Source: JAAURB01 sp049647265
GTDB taxonomy: Bacteria > Cyanobacteriota > Cyanobacteriia > Cyanobacteriales > Microcoleaceae
DNA: 64,000 nucleotides
Assembly: GCA_049647265.1 (NCBI GenBank)
Contig: JBARXJ010000036.1
Coordinates: 1 to 64,000 of the forward strand
Reading direction: 5' to 3'
A model generated the notes under the pieces. The model made no database searches, was not told the origin of the DNA, and saw only the letters and a list, made by a program, of their open reading frames with translations. Of the stretch, positions 36,875-46,290 are shown in pieces (the stretch's first letter is position 1; the number at the start of each line of letters is the position of its first letter). The position numbers were made by a program, and so were the translations under genes.

Positions 36875-38224
36875 TTAGCTAAGAGACTCTAAGTAATCGC
36901 GAACTCGGTTACGACGTTTGGGTTGACGCAGTTTTTGTAGTGCTTTGGCTTCAATTTGACGAACTCGTTCCCGAGATAGTTCTAACGCCCGACCAATTTC
37001 AGCTAAAGAATAAGGATGACCATCTCCTAAACCGTAACGCATGAGAATCACATCCCGTTCTCGACTGGTTAAATCCGCTAAAAGATGTTGTAAATCGCGT
37101 TGAAGAGATTCTCGCATCAAGATTTCTTCTGGGGAAATTTCTTCAGTTTCCAGTAAATCCCCGAGTTCAGTATCTTTATCGCTACCGACTTTTGTTTCTA
37201 ATGAAACAGAACGAGGAACCCGTAACAAGACTTCCCGAACCTGAGCGGGTGTCATATCCAACTCTACACCAATATCATCAATCGTTGCAGTCCGGCCTTT
37301 TTCTTGAGAAATTTTACGTTGGGCTTTCTTGATTTTGTTGAGTTTTTCAGTAATATGTACAGGTAAGCGAATGGTACGGCTTTGAGTGGCGATCGCCCGT
37401 GTAATTCCTTGACGAATCCACCAATAAGAATAAGTACTAAAACGATAACCTCGAGTAGGGTCAAATTTTTCAACTGCCCGCTCTAAACCTAAAGTCCCTT
37501 CCTGAATTAAATCTAAGAGTTCTAATCCACGATTTTGATATTTCTTGGCAACAGAGACAACTAAACGAAGGTTTGCCTTGATCATATGATCTTTAGCGCG
37601 AATTCCTTCGGTTTGAATCTTTTCTAGTTCGGTGGTGCTAATACTGGCAAGTTCTGCCCAGCAGCGTTTACCAACGGCTAACATGGGTTTGAGTTGAGCA
37701 TTTTCAATCTCTGCGGTTTTTGCCCATCGTTCAAAAGAAGGTCGATGTCCTAGCTGAGCCGCCAGTTGATCTCGTGTCTGAATGAGTTTAACATAGATAC
37801 GAAGAGTGATTAAACCAACACAAAGCGATAGATTTGAGTTAAACGCATACCACATTAAACGGCTACTCACAGAAAACTGAGCAAGCTGACTATAAAGCTG
37901 GCAAAGGCTTTCATCTTGCTCAGTAATCGCATCGCGTAATTCAATTAGTTTAAGGTAGCGCTGAACTTTTTGAGCTTCCGCAACTTCTTCATCCCGTCCT
38001 AGTAAACGAACACGACCAATTTCTTGTAGGTATAAGCGCACCATATCCGTCGTCCGACGGTTAGAAGTAGTGGTAGATTTCGTCTTTTCAGATGCGTCGC
38101 TGGTTGAGTTACCGGTTTGGTGAGCATCAAAGTCAGTCGTAGAATCCATTTCATCTAATGATTGGGAATCGGCTAACTTCTGGTTCATATCGGTTTCAAT
38201 AAGCATTTTGTTGGTGGCTGGCAT
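36875..38224 (-). CDS. sigC: Group 2 sigma-70 factor, SigC type
   Basis: 449 aa from the ATG at 38224, preceded by GAGAG and giving the usual MPAT N terminus; the frame is open to 38317. Region 1.2 is TDMVRLYLQEIGRVRLL, the core has AKDHMIKANLRLVVSVAKKY and DLIQEGTLGLERAVEKFDPT, region 4 has ILMRYGLGDGHPYSLAEIG and the LSRERVRQIEAKALQKLRQP helix-turn-helix. It is longer than SigA because of a region before 2.1 with GHRPSFERWAKTAEIENAQL, as in SigC proteins. Residues 116-147 contain an unusual hydrophobic stretch (SSRLMWYAFNSNLSLCVGLI). SigC-type factors act in carbon/nitrogen stress and stationary phase. Naming is by domain pattern. Confidence 0.85.
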   Translation of the reverse strand: MPATNKMLIETDMNQKLADSQSLDEMDSTTDFDAHQTGNSTSDASEKTKSTTTSNRRTTDMVRLYLQEIGRVRLLGRDEEVAEAQKVQRYLKLIELRDAITEQDESLCQLYSQLAQFSVSSRLMWYAFNSNLSLCVGLITLRIYVKLIQTRDQLAAQLGHRPSFERWAKTAEIENAQLKPMLAVGKRCWAELASISTTELEKIQTEGIRAKDHMIKANLRLVVSVAKKYQNRGLELLDLIQEGTLGLERAVEKFDPTRGYRFSTYSYWWIRQGITRAIATQSRTIRLPVHITEKLNKIKKAQRKISQEKGRTATIDDIGVELDMTPAQVREVLLRVPRSVSLETKVGSDKDTELGDLLETEEISPEEILMRESLQRDLQHLLADLTSRERDVILMRYGLGDGHPYSLAEIGRALELSRERVRQIEAKALQKLRQPKRRNRVRDYLESLS

Positions 38225-39219
38225 AGTTATTCTCTCGATTGCTCCAGTAACGTGAGACTGCACGTACAGGGGTCTGTTGTAATTTAAGATGCCCACAAAT
38301 GATAGAGTCTCTATCATTGCTTCCTGCTTTACCCTGAAATATAAGCTGTTAATCGTGTTTCCCCTGCCGTACGCCTAAGCTGTCTAGGCGTTACCTATAA
38401 CAAGTGTTGTTAGACGGTAGGCATCAAATTTAGGCACATGGTTGCTGTTCACTGTGACTCTCTCTAGCTGTTTGCTAGTATATCGGGATTGAAGCCACAA
38501 AGAAGTGACTTTTATCAGGCTCTAAATTAATCTTTATCACCTTAGATATGGGTTCGAGATCACTGCGGTGAAATCTGGAAATTTTATTTAAAAGTTACAC
38601 GATGCTAGATTGATGAAATTTTGATAGGGTCTAAAATTGTGGGTGAATCTTGCCATTGAAACTGTTGAGGTGGTTCAGTATTTTGGCGAGATCAGCGCAG
38701 ATTGATATAACAATAATTTAGCGATTGAGACCCGGTTTTGTTGTGACGACGATCACTGCAATCATTTAAAATATTGAGGCTAAAGTCCTTTAAGCAAGGT
38801 TATTAATGACGTTTTGTACTTTTTCCCAGCCATAACCCGTTATAAATGTTCACTCTGATACAGAATATTAGTTTCCATAAAATCATGATTGTGTGTAAGC
38901 ACAGTCAAGTTGAAAATTTTTGGATTAGAGTAGATATTAGTAGTAGAACAGCAATTATTTTGGATTGGCTCCCCTATTCCATTGCCGGTCATTTTTTTCG
39001 GCGTTGATGAGGAGAAACTCACCTTAACCATGAGTTTAGCGATATTCTATACCCCATCACAAAAGCAAGTCATGAGCAGATCTTAAGACTGTTGATCCGA
39101 TGATAGGGTTAAGTTAAATAGCAGGTATCCTAACCTGGTCGCTTTTCCCGGTACACTGAACTCATGACAACTTTGGCGAATATTTTAAGAGGAATTACCT
39201 GATTTAACTAGAAACGCAG
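38225..39219. other. Divergent intergenic region between sigC and the Hho protease gene
   Basis: About 1 kb with no supported gene. Promoters for the two divergent genes must be here. Sequence is AT-rich with no strong palindromes noticed. The long leader in front of sigC resembles in length the one in front of sigA. Confidence 0.4.
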
Positions 39220-40434
39220 ATGAACTTATCTCTGAAACAGTTAACCGTTTACTTATCTTTACTTTCGATTGGGGGGGGCAGTGGATGGCTGGGAAATCGC
39301 TATCTTTATACCCAAAATCAACTGAAACAATCGACCGCTGTTCCGGTTGTGCGGCCTGTTGCCCCCAATCAACCCCCTCGAATTCGGGAAAATCGGGTAA
39401 TTGTTCGTCACAGTTCTAATTTTATTGCCGAAGCGGCGGAAAAAGTAGGGCCAGCAGTCGTCCGAATTGACGCGACAAAGCGACTAAAAAACTCTTCTAA
39501 TACACTGAATAATCCTTTGTTAAAACGGTTCTTTGGCGACCAGTTACCCACCCCCAAAGAAAGAGTTCGTCATGGCACCGGATCGGGCTTTATTATTTCT
39601 GCTGACGGCCAAGTATTGACCAATGCTCATGTGGTAAATGGGGCGGATGTAGTTCAGGTCACTTTAAAAGATGGTCGTCGGTTTGAAGGCAAGGTGAAAG
39701 GGATTGATGATGTGACAGATATTGCCGCAGTCAAACTTGATTTAAAGGAAGAATTACCTTCTACTCCCATTGGTCGCTCTGATATCATTGTACCGGGTCA
39801 GTGGGCGATCGCCATTGGTAATCCATTAGGATTAGATAATACGATTACGGTCGGAATTATTAGTGCCACGGGTCGTTCTAGCTCACAAGTGGGGATTCCC
39901 GATAAACGAGTTCGTTTTATTCAAACCGATGCCGCAATTAATCCAGGTAATTCGGGTGGGCCGTTGCTGAATGATGAAGGAAAAGTGATCGGGATTAACA
40001 CCGCCATTCGAGCTAATGCCCAGGGGCTTGGATTTGCGATACCGATTGAAACGGCATTACGAATTGGGACTCAGCTTTTTGATAAAGGCAAAGCCGATCA
40101 TCCTTTTCTCGGTGTGCAAATGATGGAGTTGAGTGCTGCTAATGTTGAAGATATGGCAGAACAACTCGAAGTTAATATTGTCCAAACTCAAGGAGTACTG
40201 GTGGTAAGGGTTGTCGAAGACTCTCCGGCTGCGGTTTCCGGCATTGAAAAAGGAGATGTTTTACAAAAAATTGGAGGTATACCCGTCAATACGCCGACTC
40301 AGGTGCAAGAAGTTGTAGAAATGAGTTTAATTGGTGAGGAACTTGAAATTGAAGTGAATCGTTCCGGTGAAGTTAAACGTTTGAAAGTGAAGCCAACTCC
40401 ATTTCCCGAATCAGCCCTGGCAACAGAAAATTAA
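39220..40434 (+). CDS. HtrA/Deg-type serine protease with PDZ domain
   Basis: 404 aa. The N-terminal membrane anchor or signal is VYLSLLSIGGGSGWLGNRY. The trypsin-like domain has catalytic His in TNAHVVNG (about 136), Asp in TDIAAVKLD (about 166) and Ser in NPGNSGGPLL (about 244). A PDZ domain occupies about 300-395 (GVLVVRVVEDSPAAVSGIEKGDVLQKIGG). Hho/Deg proteases degrade damaged periplasmic or thylakoid-lumen proteins. Cyanobacteria have HtrA, HhoA and HhoB; I cannot tell which, though length and single PDZ suit HhoA/HhoB. Confidence 0.92.
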   Translation: MNLSLKQLTVYLSLLSIGGGSGWLGNRYLYTQNQLKQSTAVPVVRPVAPNQPPRIRENRVIVRHSSNFIAEAAEKVGPAVVRIDATKRLKNSSNTLNNPLLKRFFGDQLPTPKERVRHGTGSGFIISADGQVLTNAHVVNGADVVQVTLKDGRRFEGKVKGIDDVTDIAAVKLDLKEELPSTPIGRSDIIVPGQWAIAIGNPLGLDNTITVGIISATGRSSSQVGIPDKRVRFIQTDAAINPGNSGGPLLNDEGKVIGINTAIRANAQGLGFAIPIETALRIGTQLFDKGKADHPFLGVQMMELSAANVEDMAEQLEVNIVQTQGVLVVRVVEDSPAAVSGIEKGDVLQKIGGIPVNTPTQVQEVVEMSLIGEELEIEVNRSGEVKRLKVKPTPFPESALATEN

Positions 40435-40461
40435 ACTTCGCACATCATTTTTAGCCATCAT

Positions 40462-40520
40462 GGACTAGAGAGAATTTGGGATAGGTTAATAATCTGAGTG
40501 TTTTCGTTCTCTCCTAGTCC
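40462..40520. terminator. Inverted repeat between convergent genes
   Basis: GGACTAGAGAGAA (40462-40474) pairs with TTCTCTCCTAGTCC (40507-40520) with one bulged base over a 32-nt loop. It lies after the protease gene and before the end of the convergent DUF760 gene, so a two-way terminator is inferred. No long T-run. Confidence 0.55.
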
Positions 40521-40562
40521 CTTCAGACTCAGGAATTTGGATAACGCTTCTGTTAAAGTCGA

Positions 40563-40949
40563 TCAACCTGCATCCATTGACCCTGTTTTGGACAGGTTAT
40601 GATCTAAATGCATCCGCCGTTCCATTTGACTGAGAAAATATCCCGTCATCATTGCTGAGGCTAATAAACCAGCTAAATTTTCCCGGTTTGTGGTAATTTG
40701 TACATCAAAGTCTTCTGTGGGCAATACACCAATTAAACCTTGGACATTTCGAGAGATTATCTCTTTCACCTCCGAGCTAGCTGACTGAGCTACATGAGTC
40801 AGAACCTCAGGATGCTGATGCTGAAGGTAATCCAAAAGAGAATTTTCCGAAATTTCGCGATCATTGGATTTAAGAAAATCGGGGTTAAATACCATGAGGT
40901 GAGCCTGAATATCTGACTGTGTACTTCTAGTGTAGTCTATTGTGTCCAA
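40563..40949 (-). CDS. DUF760 family protein
   Basis: 128 aa with the DUF760 pattern: NSLLDYLQHQHPEVLTHVAQ, then ISRNVQGLIGVLP and FDVQITTNRENLAGLLASAMMTGYFLSQMERRM. The family occurs in cyanobacteria and plastids with no firm function. No signal or membrane helix. Converges on the protease gene; upstream is an AT-rich 139-bp gap to scpB. Confidence 0.88.
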   Translation of the reverse strand: MDTIDYTRSTQSDIQAHLMVFNPDFLKSNDREISENSLLDYLQHQHPEVLTHVAQSASSEVKEIISRNVQGLIGVLPTEDFDVQITTNRENLAGLLASAMMTGYFLSQMERRMHLDHNLSKTGSMDAG

Positions 40950-41088
40950 GAGTCGTGAAATGAATTTGTAAAGATATCCGATCTAGCCGCTAAATCAGAA
41001 TAAAATGCGCGCAAATCTACTACAATTATCAATGAATTCAACCGGATATACTGATTGTTTGTTAAAACAGCTACACTTTATTTAACCT

Positions 41089-41646
41089 TTATACTTCTAG
41101 TTCTTCATTTTCAGCTTCAGAAATGGATGGATCTATTTTTGTAGTTTGATCTACATCACGAGTTTCAAATTTTAAGGCTAATTGATGGGGAAGTTGATCG
41201 ACTTGAAAATACTGATGAAATTTTTTAGTAACTTGCAACCAATAAGAACGAGTTTCTGCTTGTTTGCGTTTATGAATAAATCCTTGTTCGACCAATTCCT
41301 GCACCTGTTGATAAGCCCCTGAACCTCGGAGTTCGACGAGTTGGGTTTGTGCCATACCTTTATTAAGAGCGATCGCAGCCAGGGTTCTTAATGCTCCCAC
41401 CCCCAACTCAGGCGGAATTAAAGTATCAATTAGTTCTCGATAAGTTTCTCTCAATTGTAATGTATATTTGCCCTTAATTTCTATCACTTCTAAGGCAGTT
41501 TCTCGTTGAGCATAATCAGACATGATCTGTGTCAAAGCAAGTTTCACCACTTTGCGATCTGCTTGAACCCGTTCAACAATTTCTTTTAGCTCTAAGGGTT
41601 CACCTTTAAGATACAAAATCGCTTCAATTTTAGCAATCAAACTCAT
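41089..41646 (-). CDS. scpB: Segregation and condensation protein B
   Basis: 185-aa kleisin-interacting partner in the SMC-ScpAB condensin complex that compacts and separates chromosomes. Two winged-helix domains: LIAKIEAILYLKGEPLELKEI, then YRELIDTLIPPELGVGALRTLAAIAL and LVELRGSGAYQQVQELVEQGFI. ScpA is not adjacent. On the same strand as the rnj-dapA-asd cluster but separated from it by the rnj terminator-like repeat. Confidence 0.93.
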   Translation of the reverse strand: MSLIAKIEAILYLKGEPLELKEIVERVQADRKVVKLALTQIMSDYAQRETALEVIEIKGKYTLQLRETYRELIDTLIPPELGVGALRTLAAIALNKGMAQTQLVELRGSGAYQQVQELVEQGFIHKRKQAETRSYWLQVTKKFHQYFQVDQLPHQLALKFETRDVDQTTKIDPSISEAENEELEV

Positions 41647-41861
41647 ATTTTCTACAATATTTTAATTTTATATAACCTGTCATTCGCGATTTACGCGATC
41701 GCGTTATTGCATCACACAGTTAGTCCGCTCATCTAGTAGAGTTAAATGGCTCGATCAAACACTACCAATAAGCACATCAATATTTATATACTAAGTTAAA
41801 GTTGTCGTAAAAAAGAATTTAACTAATTTTTTATATCGTATTTCTCTATCTATAAATAAAG

Positions 41862-41890
41862 AAGAGACGCACAGAATTGAACGTCTCTAC
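41862..41890. repeat. Dispersed palindrome, AGAGACG family, copy 2
   Basis: AAGAGACG (41862-41869) and CGTCTCTAC (41882-41890) form an imperfect stem over about 12 nt. It lies just after the rnj stop. Related to 10924-10947 and 56913-56935. Confidence 0.6.
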
Positions 41891-41905
41891 ATTGCAACTA
41901 ACAGT

Positions 41906-43813
41906 TTATGAGGCTACCCGTGCCGCTGTACGAGTTCGCCGCCGTCCTGTTGGGGTGGGAGAATTTGTTGAATCCGTTGAAGCAGAAGAATTCGTTGAAG
42001 TAGAAGAATCCGTTGAATTTGTTGAATTTGTTGAAGAAGAGGTGGCCCCCTCATCTGGGGTATTTACAAGTAACACCAGTAATGGATTACTTTGCATTTC
42101 CCGTCGCAGCAGTCGCTGTAATGAACGTTCGATTTCTGTTTTGACTCCAACCCAATCAATTTCTTTCTCACCATTCTCAAACGAACGTGCTAACTCTGAC
42201 CAACGGTCATTTAAGGTTTGTTCGATGGCTTGAGTCATGAGCTTTTGTAACAATGCTGCATCGGCACTACTGACCACCCCTTTGAGATGAACTTGAGGTT
42301 GAGTTAACAATTGACCCTCTAAACCAATCGCAGCGGCAACCGTGACTACGCCATCTTCTGCCAGTTGTTGCCGTTCTTTGAGGACATCATCTCGAACAAA
42401 ACCAGAGCGAGACGAGTCAACCGGTTCAATTCCCGATTGAACTTTATCCCCGATACAAATAGAATCTTCGGTCAATTCCACCACATCCCCATTATCAATA
42501 ATGATCATATTTTCTGGGGGAACACCCATACTTTGAGCGGTTTGAGAATGCTTAATTAACATCCGGTGTTCGCCATGGACCGGGACGAAAAAGCGAGGGC
42601 GAGTCAAAGCCAGCATGAGTTTGTGGTCTTCTTGACAACCATGTCCAGAAACGTGAATCCCTTGATGACGGCCATAGACCACGTTTGCTCCGAGCATCAT
42701 CAATTTATCAATTGTCCGAACTACCGCAATGGTATTACCAGGAATGGGGTTGGCAGAAAAGACAACCGTATCCCCTTGTTTGATGCGAATTTGACGGTGT
42801 GCGCCGTTAGCAATGCGAGTTAAAGCCGATAAGGGTTCTCCTTGGGAACCTGTGGTGAGAATCAAGACTTTTTCATCCGGTAAATCTCGAATGGCATTGA
42901 GGGGAACAAACAGGTGATCTGGACATTTAACATATCCCAAGTTCCGAGCATGGGCAATTACATTTAACATTGAACGTCCGACGACTGCCACAGAACGTCC
43001 GATTTTTTCCGCAATCCCTAATATGATATTTAAACGGTGAACCGAAGAAGCGAAAGTTGTGACTAAAACCCGTCCCGATGCTTGAGTAAAGACCCGTTCT
43101 AGGTTGGGTGCAACGGAGGCTTCTGAAGGGGTAAAGCCAGGGGTTTCAGCATTTGTCGAATCACTTAATAAACAGTGAACGCCTTTTTCGCCATATTCTG
43201 CTAAACGTTGTAAATCAAACCGTTCGCCATCAACGGGAGTATGGTCTATCTTGAAGTCTCCGCTATGAATAACTACACCAATCGGGGTATTAATGGCAAC
43301 GGTAAAACTATCTGCCATGGAGTGGGTATTGCGGATATATTCGACTAAGAAATGCTTCCCAATCCGGACAATATCGCGAGGACGAACCGATCTTAATTCT
43401 GTGCGGTCAGATACTCCTGCTTCTTCTAATTTCCCTTGCAACAATGCCATCGCTAGACGGGGGCCATAAATCACTGGAATATCAAATTGTTTGAGGTGAA
43501 ATGCAATCCCACCAATATGATCTTCGTGACCGTGAGTCACAATCATGCCTTTAATTTTGTCGGCGTTTTCTCGCAGATAGGCAACATCAGGCAGAACAAT
43601 ATTGACCCCATGCATCCCATCGGTTGGAAATCCTAAACCTGCATCTAAAAGGATAATTTCATCCTCATATTCAAACACACAGGTGTTTTTACCAATTTCA
43701 TGGAGTCCGCCTAAGGGAATAATTTTTAATGTAGGTTGATTGGAAGGTGTTTTAATCACTTTACGGTTAGAGTTACGAGTTTTGAGAATGGGTGCAGTTT
43801 TACTTGTGACCAT
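41906..43813 (-). CDS. rnj: Ribonuclease J
   Basis: 635-aa metallo-beta-lactamase/beta-CASP nuclease for 5' exonucleolytic and endonucleolytic RNA decay and processing. Metal motif HGHEDHIGG (H94, H96, D98, H99), DAGLGFP, SGDFKID and the beta-CASP blocks VTTFASSVHRL, GRSMLNV and TTGSQGEPLSAL, then GHGCQEDHKLMLAL. The C-terminal tail is a serine/threonine/asparagine tract encoded by short DNA repeats, ending with an arginine-rich RRRTRTAARV. The core is intact. It lies 156 nt after dapA and is part of the asd-dapA-rnj cluster found in cyanobacteria. Overlapping antisense frames in the repeat tract are artefacts. Confidence 0.95.
   Translation of the reverse strand: MVTSKTAPILKTRNSNRKVIKTPSNQPTLKIIPLGGLHEIGKNTCVFEYEDEIILLDAGLGFPTDGMHGVNIVLPDVAYLRENADKIKGMIVTHGHEDHIGGIAFHLKQFDIPVIYGPRLAMALLQGKLEEAGVSDRTELRSVRPRDIVRIGKHFLVEYIRNTHSMADSFTVAINTPIGVVIHSGDFKIDHTPVDGERFDLQRLAEYGEKGVHCLLSDSTNAETPGFTPSEASVAPNLERVFTQASGRVLVTTFASSVHRLNIILGIAEKIGRSVAVVGRSMLNVIAHARNLGYVKCPDHLFVPLNAIRDLPDEKVLILTTGSQGEPLSALTRIANGAHRQIRIKQGDTVVFSANPIPGNTIAVVRTIDKLMMLGANVVYGRHQGIHVSGHGCQEDHKLMLALTRPRFFVPVHGEHRMLIKHSQTAQSMGVPPENMIIIDNGDVVELTEDSICIGDKVQSGIEPVDSSRSGFVRDDVLKERQQLAEDGVVTVAAAIGLEGQLLTQPQVHLKGVVSSADAALLQKLMTQAIEQTLNDRWSELARSFENGEKEIDWVGVKTEIERSLQRLLRREMQSNPLLVLLVNTPDEGATSSSTNSTNSTDSSTSTNSSASTDSTNSPTPTGRRRTRTAARVAS
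41960..42040. repeat. Minisatellite in the rnj 3' end
   Basis: Variants of GAATTTGTTGAA, GAATCCGTTGAA and GAAGCAGAAGAA repeat in tandem, with a 9/15-nt unit. In rnj this encodes a Ser/Thr/Asn-rich tail. Confidence 0.75.
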
Positions 43814-43969
43814 GTTTATTTCGAGTTAAGTTGACAATGTGAGCGCTAACAATTGGATAGACAAACCTTGATATAAAGCTCTAAGTTTTAGTGAAGTTAG
43901 CAAAAACTGTAAGACTAGTGATTCACTTTGATTCGTATTTTGTGAGGTTATTTCAAACTGGAAAACAGA

Positions 43970-44860
43970 TTAAGTTTGAATTAAATTCAGTTCACTCAAA
44001 ATATTTTTCAGGGTTTGGATAACATCTGTTGAAGGTGGAGTTAAAGGAAGACGAGTCTCACCCACATTCCAACCTTGTAACTGTAGTGCTGCCTTGACAG
44101 GAATTGGATTGGCTACGACAAATAGCGCTTTAAACAATCCAAATAGCTTGAGATGAATTTGGCTTGCCGTCTGTACCTGGCCTGCTTCAAAGGCTTGAAT
44201 CATCTGCTGTAGCTGCATTCCGACAAGATGACTGGCTACACTAACTACACCGCTGGCGCCAACAGCGAGCATGGGTAATGTCAAAGAATCATCTCCAGAG
44301 TAAATCTTAAATTCAGGAGGTGTCAAGCGTCGAATCTGACTGACTTGATCGAGGCTACCACTTGCTTCTTTAACGGCAACAACATTCGGCACCTCTGCCA
44401 AACGTGCAACCGTTTCGGGTTGAAGATTGCATCCAGTTCGCCCAGGTACATTGTAAAGCATAATTGGAAAATCTGCCGCAGCCATCGCGATCGCCTTAAA
44501 ATGTTCGTAAAGGCCATCTTGGGGAGGCTTATTGTAATAAGGGGTGACTTGCAACGAACCATCTAACCCTAGATGAGCGGCTTTTTGAGTGGCTTCAATT
44601 GCTTCTTGAGTAGAATTTGAACCCGTTCCCGCCATCACTTTGGCTTTGGTTCCGACTGCCTTTTTCACCACCTGAAATAGTTCGTATTCTTCATCCCAAG
44701 TTAGGGTGGGAGATTCACCGGTTGTCCCACAGACAACTAAAGTATCTGTACCATGATCTGCCAAATAAGCCGCGAATTGTTCAGCCACGGCATAATTGAC
44801 CATTCCTTCTTCTGTAAACGGCGTAATCATTGCCGTCATCACCGATCCAAAACTTACCAT
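43970..44860 (-). CDS. dapA: 4-hydroxy-tetrahydrodipicolinate synthase
   Basis: 296 aa from the ATG at 44860, giving the standard MVSFGSVMTAMITPF N terminus. The frame extends to a GTG at 44896, but that adds 12 residues not usual in the family. Condenses pyruvate with aspartate semialdehyde in lysine/diaminopimelate synthesis. Schiff-base lysine K164 (VAVKEASG), Y136 (MLYNVPGRT) and the CGTTGES loop (44-50) are present. It follows asd, whose product is its substrate, by 87 nt from that start, so the two are co-transcribed. Confidence 0.95.
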   Translation of the reverse strand: MVSFGSVMTAMITPFTEEGMVNYAVAEQFAAYLADHGTDTLVVCGTTGESPTLTWDEEYELFQVVKKAVGTKAKVMAGTGSNSTQEAIEATQKAAHLGLDGSLQVTPYYNKPPQDGLYEHFKAIAMAAADFPIMLYNVPGRTGCNLQPETVARLAEVPNVVAVKEASGSLDQVSQIRRLTPPEFKIYSGDDSLTLPMLAVGASGVVSVASHLVGMQLQQMIQAFEAGQVQTASQIHLKLFGLFKALFVVANPIPVKAALQLQGWNVGETRLPLTPPSTDVIQTLKNILSELNLIQT

Positions 44861-44947
44861 CTGTCTTCTATAACATTGTGCCAGTTGCTCAGCCACTCAA
44901 CTGAGAGGTTGATCGTGAGCGTGAATAATCCTCAAACCTGTAAAATT

Positions 44948-46009
44948 TTAATGATGGGTTGCTAATGCAGGGCGATTGACAAGCCAATTTCGATTCACTA
45001 ACAGTTCTGCAATTTGAACCGCATTTAAGGCAGCGCCTTTACGCACTTGATCGCCACTGAGCCATAATTCTAACCCACAAGGGTGAGATAGATCTTGACG
45101 AATACGACCCACTAAAACGGGATCTTGTCCCGTCGCATCAATGGGCATGGGAAAATAATTGGCATCCCAATCTTCAACTAATTTGACCCCAGGTGAAGCC
45201 GCTAAAATTTCCTTTGCCTGGGCGACATCAAACGGTTGAGCAAATTCTAAGTTAATCGCTTCTGAATGCGCCCGTAGCACAGGAACCCTAACACAGGTGG
45301 CAGACACTCGCAAATCTTCTACCCCGAAAATTTTACGAGTCTCGTTGACCATTTTCATCTCTTCTTGACAATATCCCGCCTCATTCAAGGGAGAATTATG
45401 GGGAAACAGATTAAAGGCTAAGGGATAAGGAAATAACTCGGCTTTAGGATCTTCTCCATTGAGAATAGCTCTGGCTTGAGTTTTAACCTCTTCCATTGCC
45501 CGTGCCCCAGCACCACTCGCGGATTGATAAGTCGCCACAACAATTCGTTGTATGGGTTGTACCTGATACAACGGCCACACTGCAACGGCCATCAAAATTG
45601 TGGTGCAATTGGGGTTAGCAATAATACCTTGATGCTGGGCGGCGGCTTCTGGGTTAACCTCCGGCACCACTAAAGGCACATTGGGTTCCATTCTAAAGGC
45701 ACTGGAATTGTCAATCACCACAGCCCCCGCTTCTACCGCAATGGGAGCCCAGGCTTTAGAGGTAGACCCGCCGGCAGAGGCTAACACTAAGTCAATATTG
45801 TCAAAGGCTTTGTCATTGACAGCTTCAACGCTAAGAGACTCTCCTTTAAAGTTTAAAGGGGTTCCCGCCGAGCGGGGAGAGGCTAACAGTTTTAACTCCG
45901 CGACTGGAAAGTTACGGCTCTCCAATAACTCCAGCAGCTCGGCTCCCACTGCCCCAGTGGCTCCTAAAATGGCGACCCGATAAGATTTTGACAAGTTGGT
46001 TTCCTCCAC
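44948..46009 (-). CDS. asd: Aspartate-semialdehyde dehydrogenase
   Basis: 353 aa. Makes aspartate semialdehyde for lysine, methionine and threonine from aspartyl phosphate using NADPH. NADP loop ILGATGAVG, catalytic cysteine C135 in ANPNCTT, QSASGAGARAMEE, and C-terminal LWLSGDQVRKGAALNAVQIAE. A normal length. First gene of the asd-dapA-rnj run; divergent from tig, sharing the 281-bp region 46010-46290, which holds both promoters. Confidence 0.96.
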   Translation of the reverse strand: MEETNLSKSYRVAILGATGAVGAELLELLESRNFPVAELKLLASPRSAGTPLNFKGESLSVEAVNDKAFDNIDLVLASAGGSTSKAWAPIAVEAGAVVIDNSSAFRMEPNVPLVVPEVNPEAAAQHQGIIANPNCTTILMAVAVWPLYQVQPIQRIVVATYQSASGAGARAMEEVKTQARAILNGEDPKAELFPYPLAFNLFPHNSPLNEAGYCQEEMKMVNETRKIFGVEDLRVSATCVRVPVLRAHSEAINLEFAQPFDVAQAKEILAASPGVKLVEDWDANYFPMPIDATGQDPVLVGRIRQDLSHPCGLELWLSGDQVRKGAALNAVQIAELLVNRNWLVNRPALATHH

Positions 46010-46290
46010 ACAAAGATGATTTTTTTAAATAAAGTTGAAATTTATAATTTTATCGATGCAATCGGTGCATTCTGTAACTTAGAATAAATAGGTTGTTCCT
46101 CATTAAAAATGATCATAACTGTCCGTTTCAGGAGGGTTGACACGGACACCACTGCCCATAATAATCAACAAGGCGCTTGAACTGGCGTAGGATACCCTTG
46201 AACAACGAACGTCAAATCCTCTTAATCTCAAATTATAGTCCCCCAGAATCAATTCGTGCTGGGGGTGATTAAATTCAGCATATCACGACT

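Noticed and set aside
41877..42233. Open frame on the plus strand across the rnj 3' end, rich in valine and glutamate
   Set aside because: It is the complement of the rnj minisatellite and core; repeat composition keeps it open. rnj is a full, recognised gene on the other strand.
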